Of a stretch of DNA of 15,288 nucleotides, positions 1-6,562 are shown piece by piece (position 1 is the first letter of the stretch; every line of letters begins with the position of its first letter). The DNA is from Actinomycetes bacterium. Lineage in GTDB: Bacteria; Actinomycetota; Actinomycetes; Mycobacteriales; Micromonosporaceae. The notes under the pieces were generated by a model. The model ran no database searches and was not told the DNA's origin. It saw only the letters and a program-made list of their open reading frames with translations. Where the stretch lies: assembly GCA_021793335.1 (NCBI GenBank), contig JAJYSW010000056.1, positions 1 to 15,288 on the forward strand. Direction: 5' to 3'. Both the position numbers and the translations under genes were made by a program.

Positions 1-1
1 G

Positions 2-667
2 GCCGATCGCGCGGGAGCGGAGCGGACCGATCGGGCCATCACCGTCGAGCGGCGAGGGATGGTCGAGTACCAGGAGGCCTGGGACTACCAGAAATCGCTC
101 CAGCAGCGGCGCATCGACGACGAGATCGGCGACACCGTCCTGCTGCTCCAGCACCCGAGCGTGTACACCGCCGGGAAGCGCACCGAGGCGTGGGCGCTGC
201 CGCAGGACGGCACGCCCGTCGTCACCGTCGACCGGGGCGGCCAGATCACCTGGCACGGGCCCGGTCAGCTCGTCGGCTACCCGATCATGAAGCTGCGCAA
301 GAAAGTCGATGTCGTCGCATACGTGCGACGCATGGAGGACATGATCACCGCGGTCTGCCACGAGTTCGGGGTGACCTCGGCTCGCGGACGCATGCGGGAC
401 CGCACCGGCGTGTGGCTTCCGGCCGACGGGACCGGCCCCGAACGCAAGCTCTGCGCGATCGGCGTGCGGGTGCGGTGGGCGACGACGATGCACGGATTCG
501 CGCTCAACTGCAATCCGGACATGAGCGCCTGGAGCCGGATCGCACCGTGCGCGATAACGGATGCGGACGTCACGAGCCTGTCGGCCGAACTGGGCCGGGA
601 GGTCACCGTCGACGAGGTGGCCCCGGTCGTCGAGCGGCATCTGCCGATGCTGCTGGAACAGGATTGA
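2..667 (+). CDS. lipB: Octanoyl-[acyl carrier protein]:protein N-octanoyltransferase LipB (5' end outside window)
   Basis: LipB moves the octanoyl chain from acyl carrier protein to a lysine of lipoyl domains (pyruvate and 2-oxoglutarate dehydrogenase complexes, GcvH); LipA then adds sulfur. It acts in the cytoplasm. Seen: the family signature RGGQITWHGPGQLVGYP, followed by the conserved lysine (ERKLCAIGV) and the catalytic-type cysteine in PCAITDADVTSL. Counted from the ATG at 59 these are about Lys130 and Cys164, the Lys/Cys pair used by LipB. The HGFALN motif is present. The reading frame is open back to base 2 with no ATG, GTG or TTG before 59, and the upstream residues (ITVERRG before MVEYQEAW) resemble the first strand of LipB in relatives. 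The true start is therefore probably upstream of the window; ATG 59 would cut into the fold. It converges on the hydrolase gene with a 27-bp gap. lipA is not visible downstream. Confidence 0.95.
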   Translation, partial: ADRAGAERTDRAITVERRGMVEYQEAWDYQKSLQQRRIDDEIGDTVLLLQHPSVYTAGKRTEAWALPQDGTPVVTVDRGGQITWHGPGQLVGYPIMKLRKKVDVVAYVRRMEDMITAVCHEFGVTSARGRMRDRTGVWLPADGTGPERKLCAIGVRVRWATTMHGFALNCNPDMSAWSRIAPCAITDADVTSLSAELGREVTVDEVAPVVERHLPMLLEQD

Positions 668-694
668 GTCGGACCGGACCGGGCCGTGGGGCGG

Positions 695-2194
695 TCAGCA
701 GCCGGACATCGGGCCGGGCTGGGACTCGGCGAGTTCGGGCTCGTCGCCGAGCATGACGGCGAGAATATTGCTCCAGGCGTCCGAGGCGGGATAGAAGATC
801 TCCGAGTGCGAGTGGACGCCTTCCACGGCCTTGCCTGAGATGCCCCGTTCGGTCAGGCGGACACCGTAGTCGTCGACCGCGTCGGGGGCGTCGGGCAGGT
901 GCCCGGGCTCCAGGTTCAGCGTGCCCGGGAAGTCGTCGGGATCGGCCCCGTGGCCCAGCAGCGGCACGTACGGCAGTCCCTGGACATAGGAGATCGGGTC
1001 GCCGGGCGCGGTGATCGAATATCTGGTCCGGCACGGCTCGCTCAGGTCCTCGGCGCTGTAGACGTCGTAGCCCATGCCGGCCGAGGCGATGTGCAGTACG
1101 CGGTCGGCCACGAGATCGTAGGTCTCGGCCAGGCCGATGACGGCCCCGCCGTAAGAGTGCCCGGCGAGGGTGATCGGGACGTCGCCACCGATCTGGGCGC
1201 GCAGGTCGTGGGTGAACGAGGCGAGGCTCTCGGAGGCGACCTGCGACCAGGACGCCCAGGACTCCTCGATCCAACCCGAGGGCCATGAGGCGCCGGCCCA
1301 CACCACGACCGCCAGCTCGCCGTCGGCGGCGTCGACGAAACTCCTCGCCCGGTTGTAGTAGAGGTTGAAGTTGGCGCTGGACAGCTCCGCCGAGCCCCCG
1401 GGCACCATCACCGTGACCTGCGAGGCGGTCTCCAGATCGCCCAGGACTTCGATCCACGAGCCCCCGCCGGAGTTGTTGTAGGGATCGAGGGAGATGAACT
1501 CGCGGTCGGAGTCGAGCAGCTGGTCCAGCTCGGCGCGCACCGGGCGCTCGGTGCGCTCGGTCCAGGGCCGGGGCGGCCCGGCGAAAGCGGCCGAAGCCTG
1601 CGTGGCCGCCTCGATGACGAGCTTATTGGCGTTCACGCGCGCTTCGAACGGCGCGCCGGGGAGGTGGGCGACGACCCCGGGATACAGCACCGAGAGCCAC
1701 GCGGTGTGCTCCTGTCCGAGCTCGTCGAAGAACGCCCCCACCTCGACCGGGTCGAAGCGGTCGGTGTCGGAGGCGAGGCTCGCGAGGATCGCGGCCAATT
1801 CGCCGTCACTCGGGTCGGGCTCGGCCGCGACCAGCTCGGTCGCGAGATCGGAGTCCGCGAGGGCGGCGGTCAGGGCCTGGTCGGGATCGGCGGCGTCGAG
1901 GGGAGCGGCGGACCGGAGTTCGGCGACCTGCGCCTCGATGTCGCCCTCGATCGCCGGGACGGACCGGACGGGTTCGGCTCCGGCCTCGCCGAGCCGGGTG
2001 GCGCCCGCGAAGTACATCAGGACCATCGATACGGCCATGAACAGGCCGATCGCTCGCCACCACCGAATCCTCACGGGCTCCAGCGTAACGGAGGCGTCGA
2101 GGAGCAGCGGATCGCTCAGATCGGGGGGAGAGGGTTCCATGGGGAGGCCGCGGGCCGCCGAGCGGCCTGGGCCTCGGGCTTCGCGTGCGGTCAC
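695..2194 (-). CDS. Membrane-anchored alpha/beta hydrolase, DUF1023 family
   Basis: Predicted serine hydrolase of the DUF1023 (Abhydrolase_8) family, common in actinobacteria; the substrate is unknown. Of 499 residues from the GTG at 2194, about 46-64 form one hydrophobic segment (WWRAIGLFMAVSMVLMYFAG), so the rest is probably outside the membrane on an uncleaved anchor. An Ala/Asp/Glu-rich, probably helical stretch (about 80-170) precedes the hydrolase domain. The nucleophile elbow GHSYGG puts the serine near residue 347. ITAPGDPIS (Asp399) and GVHSHSEIF (His461 or 463) are the likely acid and base of the triad. The start is uncertain: GTG 2194 lies 20 bp after the upstream ATPase stop, while ATG 2140 (MEPSPP) would also keep all domains; neither has a clear Shine-Dalgarno sequence. 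Tight spacing suggests co-transcription with the ABC ATPase, but no functional link is known. Confidence 0.85.
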   Translation of the reverse strand: MTAREARGPGRSAARGLPMEPSPPDLSDPLLLDASVTLEPVRIRWWRAIGLFMAVSMVLMYFAGATRLGEAGAEPVRSVPAIEGDIEAQVAELRSAAPLDAADPDQALTAALADSDLATELVAAEPDPSDGELAAILASLASDTDRFDPVEVGAFFDELGQEHTAWLSVLYPGVVAHLPGAPFEARVNANKLVIEAATQASAAFAGPPRPWTERTERPVRAELDQLLDSDREFISLDPYNNSGGGSWIEVLGDLETASQVTVMVPGGSAELSSANFNLYYNRARSFVDAADGELAVVVWAGASWPSGWIEESWASWSQVASESLASFTHDLRAQIGGDVPITLAGHSYGGAVIGLAETYDLVADRVLHIASAGMGYDVYSAEDLSEPCRTRYSITAPGDPISYVQGLPYVPLLGHGADPDDFPGTLNLEPGHLPDAPDAVDDYGVRLTERGISGKAVEGVHSHSEIFYPASDAWSNILAVMLGDEPELAESQPGPMSGC

Positions 2195-2214
2195 CGTGCC
2201 CGTCCGAACGACCG

Positions 2215-3006
2215 TCAGGCGGCGATGGCGGTGTAACGGTTCCCGTTGGCCGTCAAAGTGAGCGGCAGCCCGAACGCCTTCGACAGCGTGGCCGAGGTGA
2301 GCGCCTCGGCGAGCGGCCCGGCGGCGACGACGCTGCCGGCCGAGAGCACGAGCGCGTGGGTGAAGCCCGGCGGGATCTCCTCCACGTGGTGCGTGACGAG
2401 GGCCATCGCGGGGGCGGTGGAGTCCCGGGCCAGGCCCGCGAGGGTGGCGACGAGGGCTTCGCGGGCGCCGAGGTCGAGTCCGGCGGCGGGCTCGTCGAGC
2501 AGCAGCAGCTCGGGGTCGGTCATGAGGGCGCGGGCGATCTGGACGCGCTTGCGCTCGCCTTCGGAGAGAGTGCCGAAACGGCGCTCGGAGAGCGGGGCGA
2601 CGCCGAGCCAGCGCAGCAGGGACATGGCGCGGTCGTCGTCGAGTTCGTCGTATTCCTCGCGCCAGCGGCCCATGCGGCCCCAGGCGGCGGTGCGGACGAC
2701 GTCGAGGGCCGTCTCGTCGTTCGGGATGGACTCGGCGATCGCGGTGGTCGTCAGGCCGATGCGGGGGCGCAGTTCGAACACGTCGATGCGCCCGAGGCGC
2801 TCGCCGAGGATGTCGACGGTGCCGGAGGTGGGGTGGCTGCGGGCGCCCGCCAGGTTGAGCAGCGTCGTCTTGCCCGCGCCGTTGGGGCCGAGGATCACCC
2901 AGCGCTGGTCGGCGTCGACGCGCCAGTCGACGTGGTGGAGCAGGTGGTTGTCACCGCGGCGGACGGTGACGCCGGACAGGTCGAGGACGCGTTCAGACTG
3001 TGCCAC
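2215..3006 (-). CDS. Stand-alone ABC transporter-type ATPase
   Basis: ABC-family ATPase of 263 residues consisting of a single nucleotide-binding domain. Walker A is GPNGAGKT (40-47), the ABC signature LSEGE is at 147-151, Walker B LLLLDEP at 167-173 with the glutamate following the aspartate, and the switch histidine is in VTHH (206-207). The Q-loop region reads IGLTTTAIAE and shows no glutamine where one normally couples to a membrane domain. That fits a group of stand-alone or ModF/YlmA-like ATPases, though this placement is from memory. No permease or solute-binding protein lies next to it: its only same-strand partner is the DUF1023 hydrolase 20 bp downstream. The start is GTG (3004-3006); the nearby ATG at 3020-3022 is out of frame. 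The ATPase assignment is firm; the process it powers is not determined. Confidence 0.9.
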   Translation of the reverse strand: MAQSERVLDLSGVTVRRGDNHLLHHVDWRVDADQRWVILGPNGAGKTTLLNLAGARSHPTSGTVDILGERLGRIDVFELRPRIGLTTTAIAESIPNDETALDVVRTAAWGRMGRWREEYDELDDDRAMSLLRWLGVAPLSERRFGTLSEGERKRVQIARALMTDPELLLLDEPAAGLDLGAREALVATLAGLARDSTAPAMALVTHHVEEIPPGFTHALVLSAGSVVAAGPLAEALTSATLSKAFGLPLTLTANGNRYTAIAA

Positions 3007-3061
3007 GGCTCAATGAAACCATGCGGGGGAAGCAGCGTGGCGGCTGCGGCCGAGGCGGCCG

Positions 3062-3088
3062 GTGACACGACACTATACCGGGTATATT
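3062..3088 (+). promoter_or_regulatory. Promoter with palindromic operator for the ABC-2 exporter operon
   Basis: An AT-rich island in an otherwise GC-rich 152-bp gap between divergent genes. TATACCGGGTATA (3074-3086) is a perfect inverted repeat of six bases each side of one central base. A -10-like TATATT (3083-3088) overlaps its right arm. GTGACA (3062-3067) matches five of six bases of a -35 box, with a short 15-base spacer. A repressor on the palindrome would block RNA polymerase, so drug- or signal-induced derepression of the exporter is the simplest reading. TATAC/GTATA arms resemble operators of GntR/YtrA-type or PadR-type regulators, but no regulator of these types is encoded in the window. 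The palindrome is seen; promoter and repressor roles are inferred. Confidence 0.6.
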
Positions 3089-3158
3089 GAACGGTGTTCG
3101 CACCCCGCGTCATCGGCCGTCCCCACCAGGCCGTCCCCTACACACGAAAGTGAGCCCC

Positions 3159-4184
3159 ATGCCCCCGGTCATCGAGATATCGGGGCTGCGCAAGACCTAC
3201 CAGCGACTCTTGCGGCAGCCCCACCACGCCTTGGACGGCCTCGACATGGAGGTCGCCGCCGGGCAGGTGCACGGCTTCCTGGGGCCCAACGGCTCGGGCA
3301 AGACCACCACCTTGCGCGCCCTGCTCGGCCTCATCGGCACCGACGCCGGGACCATGCGGATCTTCGGCGAGGAGGTGCCGCGCCGACTCCCCCGGGTCAT
3401 CGCGCGCATCGGCGCGGTCGTGGAGTCCCCGCAGTTCTTCAAGCACTTCTCGGGACGGCTCACGCTGCAGATCCTGGCCGAGAGCACCGGCATCCCGGCC
3501 ACACGCGTCGACGAGGTCCTCGAACAGGTGGGCCTGCGCGACCAGGCCAAACAATCGATCAAAGGCTATTCACTGGGCATGCGCCAGCGCCTGGCCGTTG
3601 CCCAGGCGCTGCTGAAGCGTCCCGAGCTGCTCGTCCTCGACGAACCGGCCAACGGACTCGACCCCGCCGGCATCCACCACATGCGCGCGCTCCTCCAATG
3701 GCTCGCCCACGACCAGGGCACCACCGTCCTGGTCAGCTCGCATCTGCTGTCCGAAGTACAGCAATTGTGCGACTCGATGACGATCGTCTCCCGCGGGCGG
3801 CGCATCACCGCCGGGAAGGTCGCCGACATCATCGCCGGGCATTCGAGCGCCCATTTGAGCGTCCGCTTCGCCGACCCGGGGCTGATCCGCGACGCGGCCG
3901 CGGCCCTGACGGACGCAGCGGACGGCGTATCGGTCACCACCGAACCCGAGCGCCTCGTCGTGACCGGCGCCCCCGAGGCCGCCTGGGTCACCAAGACCCT
4001 CGCCGATGCGGGGCTCTACCTCTCCGAACTCACCGCCGAGACCAAGAACCTCGAATCGGTGTTCCTGGAATTGACCGGGACCGCGCCCCGGGACGGCCGG
4101 GCCGTCCAAGTGGGGCAGCCCGCGCCGGACGCCCCCACGACCCCCGCCGAGACCGACGGCCAGACCGGAGACGAGGACCGATGA
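3159..4184 (+). CDS. ABC-2 type exporter, ATP-binding subunit
   Basis: ATPase of a two-gene export system, 341 residues, of the BcrA/CcmA-like (drug or peptide export and immunity) type. Walker A GPNGSGKT is at 42-49, the signature YSLGMRQR at 137-144, Walker B LLVLDEP at 157-163, and the switch histidine in VSSH at 195. The Q-loop region reads VVESPQFF, the glutamate-for-glutamine variant common in this family. A C-terminal accessory domain (about 225-310) ends in the usual NLESVFLELTG. After it comes a disordered Pro/Thr/Asp-rich tail of about 30 residues. ATG 3159 was chosen because GAAAGTGAG sits just upstream and the protein begins directly at the first strand (VIEISGLRKTY); an in-frame GTG at 3150 would add three residues. 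Its stop overlaps the permease start (ATGA), so the two are translationally coupled. The substrate cannot be told from sequence. Confidence 0.93.
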   Translation: MPPVIEISGLRKTYQRLLRQPHHALDGLDMEVAAGQVHGFLGPNGSGKTTTLRALLGLIGTDAGTMRIFGEEVPRRLPRVIARIGAVVESPQFFKHFSGRLTLQILAESTGIPATRVDEVLEQVGLRDQAKQSIKGYSLGMRQRLAVAQALLKRPELLVLDEPANGLDPAGIHHMRALLQWLAHDQGTTVLVSSHLLSEVQQLCDSMTIVSRGRRITAGKVADIIAGHSSAHLSVRFADPGLIRDAAAALTDAADGVSVTTEPERLVVTGAPEAAWVTKTLADAGLYLSELTAETKNLESVFLELTGTAPRDGRAVQVGQPAPDAPTTPAETDGQTGDEDR

Positions 4185-5185
4185 ACCTCTACAGAACCGA
4201 ACTCCACCGCTTCATGCGCCGCCGGCTGACGCTGCTCTTCGGCCTCTGCTCCCTCGTGGGACTGCTGCTGCTGGCGTTCATGGTCGCGGCTACCTCCCGC
4301 AACGCGCCCACACCCGACGAACTGGCGTTCGCCGAGGAGCAGGCCGCGATGTACCAAGCGGATCTGGACCGGTGCCGGGCCGAGGAGGACTACTTCGAGC
4401 AGGAGTGGGGCTACAACGCCAACGCGGACTACCCGGAGCTGGGCCACGCCGAGGTCTGCGAGGAACTCCTCGCCTGGGGGACCGACCCGGTCGACCACTA
4501 CCCGTACGGCGTCTTCCGCTTCGCGGAGGACGGCGTGTTGATCCTCATCGGCGTCACGATCGTGGCCGGACTGCTGGTGATGCTACTGGCCGCCTCCTTG
4601 ATCGGCGCGGAATGGTCGAGCGGCGGGATGTCGAACCTGCTGGTGTGGCACCCCAACCGGTGGAAAGTGTGGGGTGCCAAGCTCGGCGCGGCCCTCACGA
4701 TGTGCGCCGCCGCGGTCGGGGCGCTACTGGCCCTGGCGTTCCCACTGTTCTATGCGGCGGCGGCCCTCCGCGGCGAAGTCGGCGAGCTCGACGCCCAATG
4801 GTGGGAGGGGGCCCTGGCCGTGCTGGCTCGCACAGCGGCCCTGACCCTCGGCATGACGGTGGCCGGGAGCGCTCTGGCGATGCTGGGCCGCCACACCGCG
4901 GTCGCCGGCGGGGTCATCGCCGGTTACCTCGTCATCGGAGACCTGCTGGTCCGTCTCGCCGGCATGGCGTTCAAGGTGCAGTACCCCGATCTGTTCTCGC
5001 TGTACACGTGGGTCACCGTATGGATCATCGGCGATACCCAGCTGTACAGCTACACGGACTTGCCCGAGGAGATGTCCGACCCGATGACGCTGACCATCCC
5101 CGCCGCGGGGCTGTTGATCGGCGGCGTCGTCCTCGTGCTCACCGCGCTGGCCACCTGGTCGTTCACCCGGCGCGACGTGACATAG
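4181..5185 (+). CDS. ABC-2 type exporter, permease subunit
   Basis: Membrane partner of the preceding ATPase, 334 residues. Six hydrophobic segments lie near residues 17-37, 118-141, 167-196, 212-235, 240-260 and 303-326. GAEWSSGGMSNLL after segment 2, then KVWGAKL, match the ABC-2 permease pattern in which this cytoplasmic coupling region contacts the ATPase. The N-terminus (NLYRTELHRFMRRR) is basic and cytoplasmic. An unusual feature is the loop between segments 1 and 2, about residues 38-117: it is long, rich in Asp, Glu, Tyr and Trp, and contains two cysteines (65 and 93) that could form a disulfide outside the cell. The ATG is inside the upstream stop (ATGA). The operon ends at 5185, facing the ROK gene. 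Likely exports or gives resistance to a peptide, lipid or drug; the substrate is unknown. Confidence 0.88.
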   Translation: MNLYRTELHRFMRRRLTLLFGLCSLVGLLLLAFMVAATSRNAPTPDELAFAEEQAAMYQADLDRCRAEEDYFEQEWGYNANADYPELGHAEVCEELLAWGTDPVDHYPYGVFRFAEDGVLILIGVTIVAGLLVMLLAASLIGAEWSSGGMSNLLVWHPNRWKVWGAKLGAALTMCAAAVGALLALAFPLFYAAAALRGEVGELDAQWWEGALAVLARTAALTLGMTVAGSALAMLGRHTAVAGGVIAGYLVIGDLLVRLAGMAFKVQYPDLFSLYTWVTVWIIGDTQLYSYTDLPEEMSDPMTLTIPAAGLLIGGVVLVLTALATWSFTRRDVT

Positions 5186-5187
5186 CC

Positions 5188-5223
5188 GCACCGCCGCGAG
5201 GGCGGCGAGGACGGGCGCGGTGC
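5188..5223. terminator. Hairpin between convergent exporter permease and ROK genes
   Basis: The arms GCACCGC (5188-5194) and GCGGTGC (5217-5223) are perfectly complementary. A competing inner hairpin is possible from CCGCC (5191-5195) and GGCGG (5201-5205). It fills the 52-bp gap between two converging stop codons, where a bidirectional terminator is expected. There is no T-tract on either side, as is common in GC-rich actinobacteria, so efficiency is uncertain. Confidence 0.45.
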
Positions 5224-5237
5224 GATTCGGGGACGGT

Positions 5238-6407
5238 TCAGTCGAACAGCCCGACGCGCACCGCGTCCAGGCCGAGGAGGATCGCGCCGCGGATCACCGG
5301 CTCGCTGGCGACCGTGCCGGCCACGACGCTCGGATTGACGGGCGCGAGCTGCACGGTCTGCGCGGCCACGCGCCCGGCCAGCTCCAGGCCGCCCGCGTAG
5401 CCGACCGGGCCGCCGAGCACCACCACGGTGGGGTCGAGGAGGACGCACGCGGCCACGATGCCCAGGGCCAGGCCCCGGGCGATCTCATCGAGACAGGCCG
5501 TGCCCTCCGCTCCGGCCTCGACGGCAGACCGGACGACGTCGCCCGGCTCGGGACCGGCGAAACCGTGTTTCGCCCCGGTCTCGAGCACGGCCGCGCCGCC
5601 GATGACACGCTGATAGGACCCCTGCGAGAGCCGCGTGACAACGCCGCCGGTCGGCAGTTCGCCGCCCGGCACGGGCAGGAAGCCGATCTCGCCGGCGGCG
5701 CCGGTGGCGCCGCGGTGCAGTTTCCCGCCGAGGATGACCCCCAGGCCCAGGCCGCGCCCGAACCATGCGTACACGAAGTCCGAGGCGCCGCCGGCCCCAC
5801 CGGAGCGCTGCTCGGCGACGGTGGCGAGGTTGACGTCGTTCTCGATGGAGACTTCGGGGACGAGCTCCTCGTTCAGTGCCGTCAGCAGGCCGCGGTGCCA
5901 AGCGGGCAGGTCCCACGAGAAACCGATCTCACCGGTGGCCGGGTCGATGACGCCGGGCGTGCCGAGCACGACCCGCGCGACCTTCCCCATCTCCACTCCG
6001 GCGGCGGACACGGCGTCCAGGACGACCTTGCGCACCACGGCGACCGGATCGGTCGATCCCTCGACCGTGGCCTCGGCGCGGCCGACGATGCTGCCGGTGA
6101 AGTCGGCGCAGGCGCCCCGCGCGCTCGACGGCCCGATCTCGACGCCGACGACATAGGCGAACGACGGCACCGCCGCGTACAGCGACGCGTTCGGTCCGCG
6201 CCCGCCGGACTTGGAGCCGACGACCTCGACCAGGCCGCGGCCTTGGAGCCGCTCCATCATCTGCGAGGCGGTCACCTTCGACATCGAGGTCCGCTCGGCC
6301 AGCTGCGCCCGCGTCTGCGGCCCGTCGTCGAGCAGCAGCTTGAGCGCCGCCTGGTCGTTGAGGACTCGCAGCAGCTTGGGCACCCCGGGGGTGTGGCTCT
6401 TCGGCAT
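5238..6407 (-). CDS. ROK-family transcriptional regulator without canonical zinc-site residues
   Basis: ROK (repressor, ORF, kinase) family protein of 389 residues, the usual size of NagC/XylR-type regulators: an N-terminal DNA-binding domain joined to a sugar-kinase-like fold. Residues about 18-62 form a winged helix-turn-helix (TRAQLAERTSMSKVTASQMM, then GLVEVV). The kinase-like part has GTPGVID (149-155), ENDVNLATVAE (189-199, with the catalytic-type Asp191) and the glycine-rich GRGLGLGVILGGKLHRG. The hallmark GEIGH followed by CxCGxxGCxE is missing: here GEIGF leads into VPGGELPTGG with no cysteines, so the structural zinc site is absent. It probably senses a sugar or sugar phosphate and controls carbohydrate genes, but no sugar gene is in the window. 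The ATG at 6407 is supported by GGAGGAG ten bases upstream. Confidence 0.9.
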   Translation of the reverse strand: MPKSHTPGVPKLLRVLNDQAALKLLLDDGPQTRAQLAERTSMSKVTASQMMERLQGRGLVEVVGSKSGGRGPNASLYAAVPSFAYVVGVEIGPSSARGACADFTGSIVGRAEATVEGSTDPVAVVRKVVLDAVSAAGVEMGKVARVVLGTPGVIDPATGEIGFSWDLPAWHRGLLTALNEELVPEVSIENDVNLATVAEQRSGGAGGASDFVYAWFGRGLGLGVILGGKLHRGATGAAGEIGFLPVPGGELPTGGVVTRLSQGSYQRVIGGAAVLETGAKHGFAGPEPGDVVRSAVEAGAEGTACLDEIARGLALGIVAACVLLDPTVVVLGGPVGYAGGLELAGRVAAQTVQLAPVNPSVVAGTVASEPVIRGAILLGLDAVRVGLFD

Positions 6408-6417
6408 TCTCGATCAG

Positions 6418-6438
6418 CTCCTCCGAGCCACCATTATC
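6418..6438 (-). promoter_or_regulatory. Likely -10 box and ribosome binding site of the ROK gene
   Basis: On the minus strand GATAAT (6433-6438) stands out as an AT-rich -10-like hexamer, preceded by TG in TGTGGATAAT. GGAGGAG (6418-6424) is a strong Shine-Dalgarno ten bases before the ATG at 6407. No convincing -35 box is visible. This implies a very short leader and a promoter separate from the upstream dehydrogenase gene. Confidence 0.45.
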
Positions 6439-6455
6439 CACACGGCGTCCGCGCG

Positions 6456-6480
6456 GGGACCGGGGCCGCGGGCCGGTCCC
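6456..6480. repeat. Inverted repeat (8-bp arms) upstream of the ROK gene
   Basis: GGGACCGG (6456-6463) and CCGGTCCC (6473-6480) are perfectly complementary with a 9-base loop. The element sits just upstream (on the minus strand) of the ROK gene's candidate -10 box and inside the 3' region of the dehydrogenase transcript. It could be an operator, possibly autoregulatory, or a transcript hairpin. Its right arm overlaps one copy of the direct repeat at 6468-6490. Confidence 0.5.
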
Positions 6481-6533
6481 ACGATTCGCGAGCGCGCCGC
6501 GAGCAGGGGCGCGGGCCGGTCCTGCGGTTCGCG
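6468..6533. repeat. Two-copy imperfect 23-bp direct repeat
   Basis: The unit GCGGGCCGGTCC followed by an 11-base half ending in TTCGCG occurs at 6468-6490 and 6511-6533. The copies differ at three positions (C/T, A/G, A/G), with start points 43 bp apart (about four helical turns). It lies wholly between the glutamate dehydrogenase stop and the ROK start. It may be a pair of regulator binding sites or the product of a local duplication. Confidence 0.55.
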
Positions 6534-6558
6534 GAGGAACCGCGGGGCCGGCCCGCGG
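6526..6558 (-). terminator. Candidate terminator of the glutamate dehydrogenase gene
   Basis: Four bases beyond the dehydrogenase stop codon (6563-6565, minus strand) is a hairpin with arms CCGCGGG (6540-6546) and CCCGCGG (6552-6558) around a 5-base loop. A second hairpin, GGTTC (6526-6530) with GAACC (6537-6541), follows and overlaps it by two bases, so the two may compete. There is no U-tract. Placement immediately after a stop supports termination or 3' end protection. Confidence 0.5.
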
Positions 6559-6562
6559 GGGC

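Noticed and set aside
668..694. Terminator between lipB and the convergent hydrolase gene
   Set aside because: Only a 5-bp GACCG/CGGTC match and tandem GGACC units are present; not strong enough to call a hairpin terminator.
603..1457. 284-residue open frame on the minus strand in the lipB-hydrolase region
   Set aside because: It is a second frame of the DUF1023 hydrolase and runs into the lipB coding region; Arg/Gly/Pro-rich, no motif.
3062..4180. In-frame upstream extension of the permease (707 residues from 3062)
   Set aside because: The extension is Arg/Pro/His-rich and overlaps the ATPase in another frame. The permease begins naturally at ATG 4181 with the ATGA overlap.
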